A DNA stretch of 64,000 nt, taken from Rugamonas sp. A1-17. GTDB lineage: Bacteria > Pseudomonadota > Gammaproteobacteria > Burkholderiales > Burkholderiaceae_D. The position numbers and the translations under genes are program-made. Location of the stretch: positions 310,001-374,000 of the forward strand of contig JAJLPB010000003.1 in NCBI GenBank assembly GCA_025548565.1. The letters run 5' to 3'. Below the pieces are notes generated by a model. The model made no database searches and had not been told where the DNA came from. It saw only the letters and a program-made list of their open reading frames with translations. This document shows, piece after piece, positions 16,787 through 24,983 of this stretch. Every line of letters starts with the position of its first letter. Position 1 is the stretch's first letter.

Positions 16787-17236
16787 TCAATTATCCACGC
16801 CTAATGAGCAATTAGGAATTGTAACGAACCAAGTGCAAGCGCGCCGCAAAGCATCTTGATTCGCCCTGAAATTGCCCCAGACCTCACCGTGGTAAGGATT
16901 TGTATCTAACGGATCAAAGCCGACTTGGAAGCCTAGGTCGCGCAGGCTGTCGGCGCGAAAACGTATCGCTCCAAACCATTTGGGAGTGGTTATATACTCT
17001 CTGGCATCTAGCCCAGCTTCTTCAATCTGTCTTTGTAAATCAACAGATAGGCCACCATTTGTACCGGTAGAAGCTTTCAAAACCATCGACGAAATTCGTT
17101 TGCCACCTGTCTTCGCATCGTGTACCAGCTGCTGTTCAGAAATGCGTCGCAGGATGCCATCCTCAGGCAAAATTTCCGGATGATCATGAGGGACTACTAA
17201 ACCATTATCATCACGCGGCGGCAAGCTCAGCGGCAA
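16787..17236 (-). CDS. unknown protein, third gene of AT-rich cassette
   Basis: A 149-residue protein that I do not recognise by function; the stretches DDNGLVVPHDHPEI and NPYHGEVWGNF look conserved-hypothetical. There is no ATG or GTG near the 5' end: the likely start is TTG at 17236, supported by GGAGG six bases upstream. It overlaps the preceding gene by 26 bases in another frame, so translation is probably coupled. No signal peptide or membrane segment. Codon use is clearly more AT-rich than in flanking core genes. Confidence 0.65.
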   Translation of the reverse strand: MPLSLPPRDDNGLVVPHDHPEILPEDGILRRISEQQLVHDAKTGGKRISSMVLKASTGTNGGLSVDLQRQIEEAGLDAREYITTPKWFGAIRFRADSLRDLGFQVGFDPLDTNPYHGEVWGNFRANQDALRRACTWFVTIPNCSLGVDN

Positions 17237-17708
17237 ACTCGGCCTCCGTGATTTCTTCCAACCAAACGGCGACAGTTTTGAAATCGGAAGTTAATTCAAT
17301 TTCGCGCGTGTCGTTTTCGGCAGCTTTGTCAAACCAGACAGAAACTTTGTTTGGGCGCAATACATGCAGTTCCAAGTCACCTTCAATCGTGTGCCACTCT
17401 ACTTGAAGGTCGCCAGCGGGGCCTGGGACAATTTGAGGTTTGGGGGAATCAGGACCACAAATATTGCTTAGCATGCTTCGAGCAAAGGCTATATTTTCTC
17501 GTTTGACGGCTATGCCACCGTACCCGTCCCAGTTGGCTTCAAGAGTCATGAGCTCAGCAAATCTACGCTCAATCGCTGCCCAAAATGCAGTCATTTTTTC
17601 AGAGTCGATTTCTCGTGCTGCGTTTCGCGCAAATTGACTACGCGCTGCTGCATGCAGAGAAGTCCCACCGATGCTGAAATCAGATGTGTACCCACAATAG
17701 GAATTCAT
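17211..17708 (-). CDS. unknown protein with NWDGYGG motif, second gene of AT-rich cassette
   Basis: The 165-residue soluble protein holds the segment LEANWDGYGGIAVKRENI, a motif found in various uncharacterised bacterial proteins, followed by beta-rich stretches (DLQVEWHTIEGDLELHVLR and VSVWFDKA). Its ATG overlaps the stop of the TIGR04255-like gene (ATGA), and its own end overlaps the third gene, so the three form one translationally coupled operon. I cannot assign a function; a partner or effector role for the TIGR04255-like protein is possible. Confidence 0.65.
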   Translation of the reverse strand: MNSYCGYTSDFSIGGTSLHAAARSQFARNAAREIDSEKMTAFWAAIERRFAELMTLEANWDGYGGIAVKRENIAFARSMLSNICGPDSPKPQIVPGPAGDLQVEWHTIEGDLELHVLRPNKVSVWFDKAAENDTREIELTSDFKTVAVWLEEITEAEFAAELAAA

Positions 17709-18553
17709 TTCTTATACCCCCAAATTTGGTGCGCTTTATCTGTTGTGAGCTCAACAAACCGATTGACAATCAAATCGTGCCCAACACTCAAAAAATTCAT
17801 TGCTGAGTCGACACTCGGAATCTGTGGCGCTCCCCGCGCAGTGAGTGTAAGTGAGATGAAGCGTTGTCCATTAGGCTTTATGCCCTCTGTTACTTCACAA
17901 ATAAGGCGCCCCTGCGGCTGTCCTTGGCTATCCCAGATAACTTCTCTAAACCCGAAAGAGAAACTTTGAGGTTCGTTCTTCTTAAAGGAAATGAAACTGA
18001 TCCAATCAGACAATTTCAAAGGTTCAGTTGTCGACACAGGGATATGATTGATGTACGACAACTCACACTGATTAATTGCCAATTCCTGAGGATGGAGGCC
18101 ACTCATATACTCTTGGACTTTTTCTAGCTCAGCGTGAAATTTTGGAGCCAAGCTTTCAAAGCGCGGATAACTGTTGGTTCCGTCTTCCACTTTGCGCCAG
18201 TTATGCAACAACCTGTCTTGCTGGAATTGAACTAGCTCGGCGCCGTCAGAACGCATGAACCAAAAACGGTCGTGCATGGGACCATCAAAAAACGCAATCT
18301 GGCCTTGAGGAAAGGAGGCTCCGTTGCCGAACGTTTCAAAAACCGGTTGAAGGGACGTGAGCTCTTGCAATAAGGGATATTCCTCCTTAAACAACGCTCT
18401 AACATCACCAGCGTGGATTTGGCTGTAACCAACAGGGTTGGAGAACTGCACGCCAAGCACCACTTCATTAAGCGGCGGGGCGTCAAAGTCCTGCAATCTG
18501 GGCTGTTGGACTGCGAATGGAGGCACGGATTTCTCTTTTCTAGCTTGCAGCAA
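17705..18553 (-). CDS. TIGR04255-like protein, first gene of AT-rich cassette
   Basis: About 282 residues. The opening after a short leader, F-D-A-P-P-L-N-E-V-V-L-G-V-Q-F, is the hallmark start of the sporadically distributed TIGR04255 family (about 260 residues, function unknown). No ATG is available: TTG at 18553 or GTG at 18526 (after AAAGAGA) are the candidate starts. The DNA is AT-rich; I counted 24 G/C in the 60 bases 17701-17760. It heads a three-gene overlapping operon next to tRNA-Thr. Its patchy spread suggests an accessory, perhaps defence, role; this is inference. Confidence 0.7.
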   Translation of the reverse strand: MLQARKEKSVPPFAVQQPRLQDFDAPPLNEVVLGVQFSNPVGYSQIHAGDVRALFKEEYPLLQELTSLQPVFETFGNGASFPQGQIAFFDGPMHDRFWFMRSDGAELVQFQQDRLLHNWRKVEDGTNSYPRFESLAPKFHAELEKVQEYMSGLHPQELAINQCELSYINHIPVSTTEPLKLSDWISFISFKKNEPQSFSFGFREVIWDSQGQPQGRLICEVTEGIKPNGQRFISLTLTARGAPQIPSVDSAMNFLSVGHDLIVNRFVELTTDKAHQIWGYKK

Positions 18554-18566
18554 TAATAATGCAAAG

Positions 18567-18620
18567 AATACATCAAGTTGATGTATTTTAGATTGATTAT
18601 AGGTGAAATATCTTTGTCAA
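18567..18620 (-). promoter_or_regulatory. promoter and perfect operator palindrome of the AT-rich cassette
   Basis: On the minus strand TTGACA (18620-18615) and TATAAT (18601-18596) are seen, but only 13 bases apart, so one of them probably belongs to a different promoter register. Just downstream, 18567-18587 is a perfect 21-base palindrome (arms AATACATCAA/TTGATGTATT around one base). It ends 13 bases before the TTG start and is well placed for a repressor. Confidence 0.55.
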
Positions 18621-18700
18621 GCCTTAACAGAAGATGGATTGCGGCTCGGAAACAACATGATGCTGGGCATTTGCCTAAACAGCGCTTACATGAACTCGAG

Positions 18701-18732
18701 AAACAAAAAGCCCAGCCGGGAAAGGCTGGGCT
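18701..18732 (-). terminator. intrinsic terminator after tRNA-Thr
   Basis: On the minus strand, AGCCCAGCC and GGCTGGGCT pair around six bases and are followed by TTTTGTTT. It lies 17 bases after the tRNA 3' end, so it ends the tRNA transcript and also insulates the AT-rich cassette. Confidence 0.85.
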
Positions 18733-18748
18733 AAGTGCTTGATTTTAC

Positions 18749-18824
<76 letters not shown>

Positions 18825-18850
18825 GAAACTTGTACGGGGCGAATTATACG

Positions 18851-19330
18851 CTATTTAATTCGCGTGAGAGTAGGCCGGCCACCCTTTTTTGGCGGGTCGG
18901 TATCGTCGTCTGGGGCGCTTGGCGCCTCGGTTTTCACCTCTTGCGCAGGCGCTGGAACAGCCGCCAGCACCGGTGCCGGCGCGCTGGTTTCTTCGTCGGC
19001 CGGCGGCTCGGCAAAGCCCAGTTGCGGCTCGAACGCCATCCCCTGGCCGTTCTCGTTGGCGTAGATCGCCATGACGTTGTTGACCGGGACGTAGATCTCC
19101 CGCGACACACCGCCGAAGCGCGCGTGGAAGCGGATGCTGTCGTTGTCCATCTTCAGGCCCGAGGTGGCGCCGAAGCTGATGTTGAGGACGATTTCGCCTT
19201 TTTTCACATATTCCATCGGCACCGTGGTCGAGGCGTCGACCTTGACGGCGAGGTAGGGCGTATAGCCGCTGTCCGTGCACCACTCATAAATGGCGCGCAG
19301 CATGTAGGGCTTGGTTGAGATTTCAGACAT
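18851..19330 (-). CDS. sspB: ClpXP protease specificity-enhancing factor SspB
   Basis: The 159-residue protein matches SspB: an N-terminal dimeric domain (KPYMLRAIYEWCTDSGYTPY, residues 7-26, and N-I-S-F-G-A-T-S-G-L) and a flexible Ala/Pro-rich linker ending in a short basic tail (GRPTLTRIK) that docks on ClpX. The start at 19330 is chosen over 19381 because the family begins M-S-E-x-S-T-K-P-Y. It delivers ssrA-tagged proteins to ClpXP. It follows sspA by 90 bases in the classic sspAB order. Confidence 0.93.
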   Translation of the reverse strand: MSEISTKPYMLRAIYEWCTDSGYTPYLAVKVDASTTVPMEYVKKGEIVLNISFGATSGLKMDNDSIRFHARFGGVSREIYVPVNNVMAIYANENGQGMAFEPQLGFAEPPADEETSAPAPVLAAVPAPAQEVKTEAPSAPDDDTDPPKKGGRPTLTRIK

Positions 19331-19420
19331 GGTCTTCCAGACTGCAGTAAAACCCGGCGCGCCGCCCGCTAAGGCCGGCAAACGCGCCGATAGACTTCAA
19401 GTAAATCGGCCCGCGTCCGA

Positions 19421-20032
19421 TTAACGGCGCATGACCTTTTCCGACGGCGTCAGCGCTTCGATGTAGGCTGGGCGCGAGAAGATGCGCTCGGCGTACTTCA
19501 TCAGCGGGGCTGCGGTCTTCGACAGTTCGATGCCGTAGTGATCCAGACGCCACAGCAGCGGCGCGACCGCCACGTCCAGCATCGAGAACTCATCGCCCAG
19601 CATGTACTTGTTCTTCAGGAACAGCGGCGCGAGCGTGGTCAGGCGGTCGCGGATTTCCGCGCGCGCCTTGTCGTGGCTCTTGTCGTTGCTCTTGGCGCGT
19701 TCGCTTTCCAGCACGTGCACGTGGACGAACAATTCTTTCTCGAAGTTGAACAGCATCAGGCGCGCACGCGCGCGCATCAGCGGATCGGCCGGCATCAGCT
19801 GCGGATGCGGGAAGCGTTCGTCGATGTACTCATTGATGATGTTCGATTCGTACAGGATCAATTCACGTTCCACCAGGATGGGCACCTGACCATAGGGATT
19901 CATGGTCGAGATGTCTTCCGGCTTGTTGAACAGGTCGACATCGCGCACTTCGAAGTCCATGCCTTTTTCAAACAGGACCAGACGGCAGCGTTGCGAAAAT
20001 GGGCAGGTTGTACCCGAATAGAGAACCATCAT
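19421..20032 (-). CDS. sspA: stringent starvation protein A
   Basis: The 203-residue protein has a thioredoxin-like GST N-terminal domain (MVLYSGTTCPFSQRCRLVLF) with the NPYGQVPILVE cis-Pro loop and ESNIINEYIDERFPHP, then an all-helical C-terminal domain. SspA binds RNA polymerase holoenzyme and helps transcription under stress. Length and order before sspB and after the bc1 genes match other Betaproteobacteria. Confidence 0.94.
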   Translation of the reverse strand: MMVLYSGTTCPFSQRCRLVLFEKGMDFEVRDVDLFNKPEDISTMNPYGQVPILVERELILYESNIINEYIDERFPHPQLMPADPLMRARARLMLFNFEKELFVHVHVLESERAKSNDKSHDKARAEIRDRLTTLAPLFLKNKYMLGDEFSMLDVAVAPLLWRLDHYGIELSKTAAPLMKYAERIFSRPAYIEALTPSEKVMRR

Positions 20033-20146
20033 TTTTATAGTTCCTTAGAAGAACAAAGGGGGTGAAGCCGCGAACGGATCACCCCGGATCGATCGCCCGC
20101 CAACGCGGGCATCGCAAAACAAGCGCCGGCAAGCCGGCACTCTCGA

Positions 20147-20911
20147 TTATTTAACTTCTTTCCAGAACGACGCGTTCAAGCGCCATGCCAGGAAGGCGAA
20201 GCCGGCCATAAACAGCACCACCCATGCGCCCAGTTTTTTGCGGGTCTGCGCCGCAGGCTCCGCCATCCACTCCATGTAACCGACCAGGTCGGCCACCGCA
20301 GTGTCGTATTCCAACTTGCTCAGTTTGCCCGGCGTGACTTGCTCGAAGCCGGCAAAATGATGGATCTTCTTGCCTTCCTCGTGCGGGTCGGCCACTTCTT
20401 CCATCTTGACCTTTTGTACGCCCTGCAGTTCCCACAACACGTGCGGCATCGCCACGTTGTTGACCACCAGGTTGTTCCAGCCGGTCGGGCGGGTGTCGTC
20501 CTTGTAGAAGGTGCGCAGGTAGGTGTACAGGTAGTCGCCGCCGCTGCCGGCGCCCGAGGCTTTCGCGCGAGCGATCACCGACAGGTCCGGCGGCACCACG
20601 CCGAACCATGCTTTCGCATCTTTCGGGTTCATCGTGGTGGTCATCATTTCGCCGACCTTGTCGCCGGTGAACAGCAGGTTGCCCTTGATTTGCTCTTCCG
20701 TCAGACCGAGGTCGCGCAGACGGTTGTAGCGCATCGAGGACGCATTATGACAGTTCAGGCAGTAGTTGACGAACAGCTTGGCGCCGTTTTGCAGCGCCGC
20801 CATGTTGTTCGAACGGTCGGGCGCCTTGTCGAGGGCGACGCCACCTTCGTTGGCCAGTACCAGGCCTGGCACCAGGGCCAGGATGGCGAGCAGTTTTTTA
20901 GAAAAATTCAT
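20147..20911 (-). CDS. petC: ubiquinol-cytochrome c reductase cytochrome c1
   Basis: The 254-residue protein starts with a cleavable signal (MNFSKKLLAILALVPGLVLA), has the haem-binding C51-L-N-C54-H55, an axial-Met region after M-T-T-T-M-N-P-K-D-A, and ends in one membrane anchor (AWVVLFMAGFAFLAWRL). It carries electrons from the Rieske protein to cytochrome c in the bc1 complex on the periplasmic side. It is the last gene of petA-petB-petC, 36 bases after petB. Two GC-rich hairpins at about 20100-20137 may end the transcript. Confidence 0.95.
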   Translation of the reverse strand: MNFSKKLLAILALVPGLVLANEGGVALDKAPDRSNNMAALQNGAKLFVNYCLNCHNASSMRYNRLRDLGLTEEQIKGNLLFTGDKVGEMMTTTMNPKDAKAWFGVVPPDLSVIARAKASGAGSGGDYLYTYLRTFYKDDTRPTGWNNLVVNNVAMPHVLWELQGVQKVKMEEVADPHEEGKKIHHFAGFEQVTPGKLSKLEYDTAVADLVGYMEWMAEPAAQTRKKLGAWVVLFMAGFAFLAWRLNASFWKEVK

Positions 20912-20947
20912 GTAATGTCCTTTGTGTACTTTAGCGGGAGGCGTCGA

Positions 20948-22360
20948 TCAGTGCGCGTGGAACACTACGCGGTCCGGGACCTTCTTGAACGTGCCCATGG
21001 CGCTCCACCAAGGCATGAACAGGAAGAAGCTAAAGTAAAGCAGGGTGCATACTTGCGAGAACAGCGTGCGGCCTTCGGTCGGCGGCAGGGTACCCAGGTA
21101 GCCCAGCGACAGGAAGCAGAAGAAGAACACGGCGTACACATACTTGTGCCAGCTCGGGCGGTAGCGGATCGACTTGACCGGCGACTTGTCCAGCCATGGC
21201 AGGAAGGCCAGGATCACCACCGAGCCGCCGAAGAACACCACGCCCCAGAACTTGGCGTCGAGCACCTGCGGCAGCATGCCGGCGATGGCCACCAGCGCGA
21301 TCGCGGCGATGGCGGTCTTCACCGCGCCAGACAGGCGCGACTTGAGCCAGATGAACACCACGTAACCGGCCACGAAGAACATCAGCACCCACATGAAGTC
21401 GGCGGTGGTGGCGCGCAGCACCGAGTAGAACGCGGTGAAGTACCAGGTCGGCGCGATGTGCAGCGGGGTCTTGAGCGAGTCGCCCGGCAGGAAGTTGTTA
21501 TATTCCAGGAAGTAGCCGCCCATTTCCGGGGCGAAGAACACCACGGTGCTGAAGATCAGCAGGAAGATCGATACGCCGAACAGGTCGTGCACGGTGTAGT
21601 AAGGGTGCGAAGGGATGGAATCGACCGGGTGGCCGTCGGCGCCCAGGTTTTCCTTCACTTCGATGCCGTCCGGGTTGCTCGAGCCGACTTCGTGCAGCGC
21701 GATCAGGTGGGCGGCCACCAGACCCAGCAGCACCAGCGGAATCGCGATCACGTGGAAGGCGAAGAAGCGGTTCAGGGTGGCGTCGGACACCACGTAGTCG
21801 CCGCGGATCCACAGCGACAGGTCAGGGCCGATCAGCGGGATGGCGCCGAACAGGTTGACGATCACCTGGGCGCCCCAGTACGACATCTGGCCCCATGGCA
21901 GCAGGTAGCCGAAGAAGGCTTCGGCCATCAGGCACAGGAAGATGGCGAAACCGAACAGCCAGATCAGTTCGCGTGGCTTGCGGTACGAGCCGTACAGCAG
22001 GCCGCGCGTCATGTGCAGGTAGACGATGATGAAGAAGGCCGAGGCGCCGGTCGAGTGCATGTAGCGCACCAGCCAGCCCCACGGTACTTCGCGCATGATG
22101 TATTCGACCGAACCGAAGGCCAGGTTGGCGTCCGGCTTGTAGTGCATGGTCAGGAAGATACCGGTGACGATCTGCAGCACCAGCACCAGCATGGCCAGCG
22201 AGCCGAAGATGTACCAGAAGTTGAAGTTTTTCGGGGCGTAGTATTTGCCCCATTGATCGTTCCACAGCTTGGTCAGCGGGAAGCGGTCGTCGACCCAGCC
22301 CAGTGCTTTTTGTGCGGCCGGTGCATCGGCCGGGAATTTAGTCTCTTTGAAAGCCGCCAT
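20948..22360 (-). CDS. petB: cytochrome b of the bc1 complex
   Basis: The 470-residue membrane protein has the haem-ligand histidines in the second and fourth helices (for example W-L-V-R-Y-M-H and FFAFHVIAIP), the Qo-site PEWY-equivalent near A-P-T-W-Y-F, and eight or more predicted helices, with a longer C-terminal membrane part than mitochondrial versions. It oxidises ubiquinol at Qo and reduces quinone at Qi. It begins 3 bases after petA ends, so the two are co-translated. Confidence 0.95.
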   Translation of the reverse strand: MAAFKETKFPADAPAAQKALGWVDDRFPLTKLWNDQWGKYYAPKNFNFWYIFGSLAMLVLVLQIVTGIFLTMHYKPDANLAFGSVEYIMREVPWGWLVRYMHSTGASAFFIIVYLHMTRGLLYGSYRKPRELIWLFGFAIFLCLMAEAFFGYLLPWGQMSYWGAQVIVNLFGAIPLIGPDLSLWIRGDYVVSDATLNRFFAFHVIAIPLVLLGLVAAHLIALHEVGSSNPDGIEVKENLGADGHPVDSIPSHPYYTVHDLFGVSIFLLIFSTVVFFAPEMGGYFLEYNNFLPGDSLKTPLHIAPTWYFTAFYSVLRATTADFMWVLMFFVAGYVVFIWLKSRLSGAVKTAIAAIALVAIAGMLPQVLDAKFWGVVFFGGSVVILAFLPWLDKSPVKSIRYRPSWHKYVYAVFFFCFLSLGYLGTLPPTEGRTLFSQVCTLLYFSFFLFMPWWSAMGTFKKVPDRVVFHAH

Positions 22361-22363
22361 GAT

Positions 22364-22972
22364 TTACGCCTCGCCTTTCTCGTCTTTACCAATGATCAGC
22401 TTGGTGTCGCTCAGGAACATATGACGCGGCACTTGCAGATTGTCCGGCGCCGGCTTGTTCTTGAACACGCGGCCGGCCATGTCGAAGGTCGAGCCGTGGC
22501 ATGGGCACAGGAAGCCGCCTTCCCAGTCGTCCGGCAGCGATGGCTGCGGGCCCGGGGTGAATTTGGACGATGGCGAGCAGCCCAGGTGGGTGCAGATGCC
22601 GACCGCCACCAGGATCTCCGGCTTGCGCGAGCGCCATTCGTTGCGGGCGTATTCCGGCGTGAATTCCTCCGGGTTGCGCTTGGAGTCGGCGTCGGCCACC
22701 TTGCCGTCGGTCTTTTTCAGCGAGGCCACCATTTCAGGGGTACGCTTGATAATCCAGACCGGCTTGCCGCGCCATTCGACGGTTTTCATTTCACCGGGAT
22801 TGAGGCTGGAAATATCCACTTCCACCGGTGCGCCGGCGGCCTTGGCGCGCTCGGAAGGTTGGAACGTGCTTACCAGTGCCCCGGCGGTTGCCAGGCCCAC
22901 TACGCCACCCGCCGCGCCTGTTGCGACGAGCAATCCGCGTCGGCCCGAATCGACCTGCTTTTCGATACTCAT
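22364..22972 (-). CDS. petA: ubiquinol-cytochrome c reductase iron-sulfur (Rieske) subunit
   Basis: The 202-residue protein has a Tat-type anchor (D-S-G-R-R-G-L-L, then a hydrophobic run to about residue 37). The 2Fe-2S ligands are C127-T-H129-L-G-C132 and C156-P-C158-H159-G, giving the expected two Cys, two His and the bridging disulfide cysteines. It is the first gene of the bc1 operon. A TATAAT box on the same strand at 23074-23069 is a plausible promoter. Confidence 0.95.
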   Translation of the reverse strand: MSIEKQVDSGRRGLLVATGAAGGVVGLATAGALVSTFQPSERAKAAGAPVEVDISSLNPGEMKTVEWRGKPVWIIKRTPEMVASLKKTDGKVADADSKRNPEEFTPEYARNEWRSRKPEILVAVGICTHLGCSPSSKFTPGPQPSLPDDWEGGFLCPCHGSTFDMAGRVFKNKPAPDNLQVPRHMFLSDTKLIIGKDEKGEA

Positions 22973-22994
22973 ACAAACCCCAATCAGTCAAAGT

Positions 22995-23031
22995 GCGAAC
23001 AAAATCCGAAAACCGCGAACAAAATCTGAAA
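22995..23031 (-). repeat. two 17-base direct repeats in the petA leader
   Basis: GCGAACAAAATCCGAAA at 22995-23011 and the same sequence with one change (T for C) at 23015-23031 repeat with a 20-base period, about two helical turns. They lie in the predicted petA mRNA leader, so they could be a protein-binding or RNA element. Confidence 0.6.
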
Positions 23032-23257
23032 CTTGTTGAAGCACGAATATCGCTTCTAGCAACCTTAAATTATAAGGTAAGCGTGATACGAATTAAAGCA
23101 AAAACGTTGCCGTAACCCCAATTGCAGCCATTTGCGCACCGTTTTGGACTTGAATTTTGCCGGCCCATCCCCTACTGACGGAGCGCAAGCGATAGATATT
23201 GATGCAAGACAAATTTATAGCGTAATTCGGTGTCCAACGCGCACCGCGCGAGCGAGT

Positions 23258-23286
23258 TTGGAATCCAATTGAAAAAATAGTATGAT
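23258..23286 (+). promoter_or_regulatory. probable mscL promoter
   Basis: TTGGAA (23258-23263) and TATGAT (23281-23286) are 17 bases apart, 48 bases before the mscL start. Confidence 0.6.
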
Positions 23287-23333
23287 CCAGACGCAGTTTT
23301 GTTCACAAATGACCACAGAGCGAGGATAAAAGA

Positions 23334-23768
23334 ATGGCAATGATGCAGGAATTTAAAGAATTCGCGATGAAGGGCAATGTGGTCGACCTCGCCGTTGGCG
23401 TGATCATCGGTGGCGCGTTCGGCAAGATCGTCGACTCGCTGGTGGCCGACATCATCATGCCGCCGATCGGCAAACTGTTCGGCGGGCTGGATTTCGCCAA
23501 CTACTATATCGCGCTGAACGGCCAGGATCCGCACCTGAGCCTGGCCGAAGCGAAAAAGCTGGGCGCGGTGTTCGCCTACGGTAATTTCGCCACCATCCTG
23601 CTGAACTTCATCATCCTGGCCTTCGTGATCTTCCAGATGGTGCGGCTGATGAACAAGGCGCGCAATTTGAACACCAAGGAAGTGGCGGCGGAAGCGGCCG
23701 CGGCGCCGGCGCCGACCCCGGAAGACATCGTGCTGCTGCGCGAAATCCGCGACTCTCTGAAGAAATAA
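23334..23768 (+). CDS. mscL: large-conductance mechanosensitive channel MscL
   Basis: The 144-residue protein begins [20 protein letters not shown], the amphipathic S1 helix and gate of MscL, then TM1 ([20 protein letters not shown]), a periplasmic loop with A-L-N-G-Q, TM2 ([20 protein letters not shown]) and a charged cytoplasmic bundle ([15 protein letters not shown]). It opens under membrane tension to release solutes on osmotic downshock. Single gene with its own promoter. Confidence 0.96.
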   Translation: MAMMQEFKEFAMKGNVVDLAVGVIIGGAFGKIVDSLVADIIMPPIGKLFGGLDFANYYIALNGQDPHLSLAEAKKLGAVFAYGNFATILLNFIILAFVIFQMVRLMNKARNLNTKEVAAEAAAAPAPTPEDIVLLREIRDSLKK

Positions 23769-23804
23769 CAAGGACGCCGTCCGTGGGACGGCAGGCTGAA
23801 CGCT

Positions 23805-24974
23805 ATGCGACGACTCTGGTTATTGTTTGCGCAAACGGTGACCGTCGTATTGGCACTGTATTTCGTCTACACGGCGGTGGGGCCGGAGCGGCGCGCGCCG
23901 GTGCGCTCCCAGCAGATCGGCAACGCCGACCATCCCGCCATGACCTTGGAAGCGGCCCCGGGCAAGGCGCCCGGCGTGGCGGTCGGCTCCTACCGGGCGG
24001 CGGCGGGGCGGGCCATGCCGGCCGTGGTCAACATCATCACCAGCAAGAAACCCAAGCGCGGCAAGCATCCGCTGCTGCGCGACCCCTTCTTCAAGAAATT
24101 CTTCGGCGACCGCGACCACGACGGCGAGAACGACGACGATGAATCCAGCCTGGGCTCGGGCGTCATCGTCTCCGGCGAAGGCTACATCCTGACCAACAAC
24201 CACGTGGTCGAGGCGGCCGACGAGATCGAGGTGATCCTGGCCGACGGGCGCAAGGCCGCCGCCAAGGTGGTGGGCACCGATCCCGAGACCGACCTGGCCG
24301 TCATCAAGATCGCGCTCGACAAGCTGCCGGTGATCGTGCTGGGCCAGGCCGAGCAGGCGCGGGTGGGCGACGTGGTGCTGGCCATCGGCAATCCCTTCGG
24401 CGTCGGCCAGACCGTGACGATGGGGATCATCTCCGCGCTGGGGCGCAACAACCTGCACATCAACCACTTCGAGAACTTCATCCAGACCGACGCCGCGATC
24501 AACTTCGGCAATTCCGGCGGCGCGCTGGTGGACGCCAACGGCAACCTGCTGGGGATTAACTCGGCGATCTACTCGCAGTCGGGTGGATCGGTGGGCATCG
24601 GCTTCGCCATTCCGGTGTCGACCGCCAAGTCGGTGATGGAAGCCATCATCAAGTCCGGCCACGTGGTGCGCGGCTGGATCGGCGTCGAGACGCAGGAGAT
24701 CACGCCCGAGCTGGCGTCGAGCTTCGGGCTGACGCGCCAGAGCGGCGCCATCATCGCCGGCGTGGTGCGCAACGGCCCGGCCGACAAGGGCGGCATGAAG
24801 CCGGGCGACATCCTGCTGTCGGTGGACGACAAGCCGGTGGCCGACACCAACGAGATGCTCAACCTGATCGCCCAACTCGTCCCCGGCGGAAACGCTAAAA
24901 TGCGGATCTTGCGCAAGAGCCGCGAGACCACGCTCGACATCACGGTCGGCAAGCGACCGGCCGGCGCCAAATAA
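23805..24974 (+). CDS. DegS/HtrA-type trypsin-like serine protease
   Basis: The 389-residue protein has an N-terminal signal or anchor (LWLLFAQTVTVVLALYFVYTA), a trypsin-like domain with the triad His133 (N-N-H-V-V), Asp163 (E-T-D-L-A) and Ser237 (G-N-S-G-G), and a single C-terminal PDZ domain from about residue 285. One anchor plus one PDZ resembles DegS more than DegP/Q, so regulated cleavage of a membrane anti-sigma factor is possible, though general envelope quality control is equally likely. Confidence 0.87.
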   Translation: MRRLWLLFAQTVTVVLALYFVYTAVGPERRAPVRSQQIGNADHPAMTLEAAPGKAPGVAVGSYRAAAGRAMPAVVNIITSKKPKRGKHPLLRDPFFKKFFGDRDHDGENDDDESSLGSGVIVSGEGYILTNNHVVEAADEIEVILADGRKAAAKVVGTDPETDLAVIKIALDKLPVIVLGQAEQARVGDVVLAIGNPFGVGQTVTMGIISALGRNNLHINHFENFIQTDAAINFGNSGGALVDANGNLLGINSAIYSQSGGSVGIGFAIPVSTAKSVMEAIIKSGHVVRGWIGVETQEITPELASSFGLTRQSGAIIAGVVRNGPADKGGMKPGDILLSVDDKPVADTNEMLNLIAQLVPGGNAKMRILRKSRETTLDITVGKRPAGAK

Positions 24975-24983
24975 GGAACCTGA

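Larger units (their letters stand above)
22973..23333. other. divergent intergenic region between petA and mscL
   Basis: This 361-base gap has no open frame that looks real. It holds two 17-base direct repeats before petA, a minus-strand TATAAT (23074-23069) with a TTTAAT -35-like site 17 bases away, a CCTTA/TAAGG inverted repeat around that -10 (23063-23077), and the mscL promoter. Confidence 0.6.

Noticed and set aside
20339..23029. An 896-codon open frame on the plus strand
   Set aside because: It is antisense to petC, petB and petA, whose haem and iron-sulfur ligands are intact. Its His/Arg/Val-rich composition is a shadow of the codon bias.
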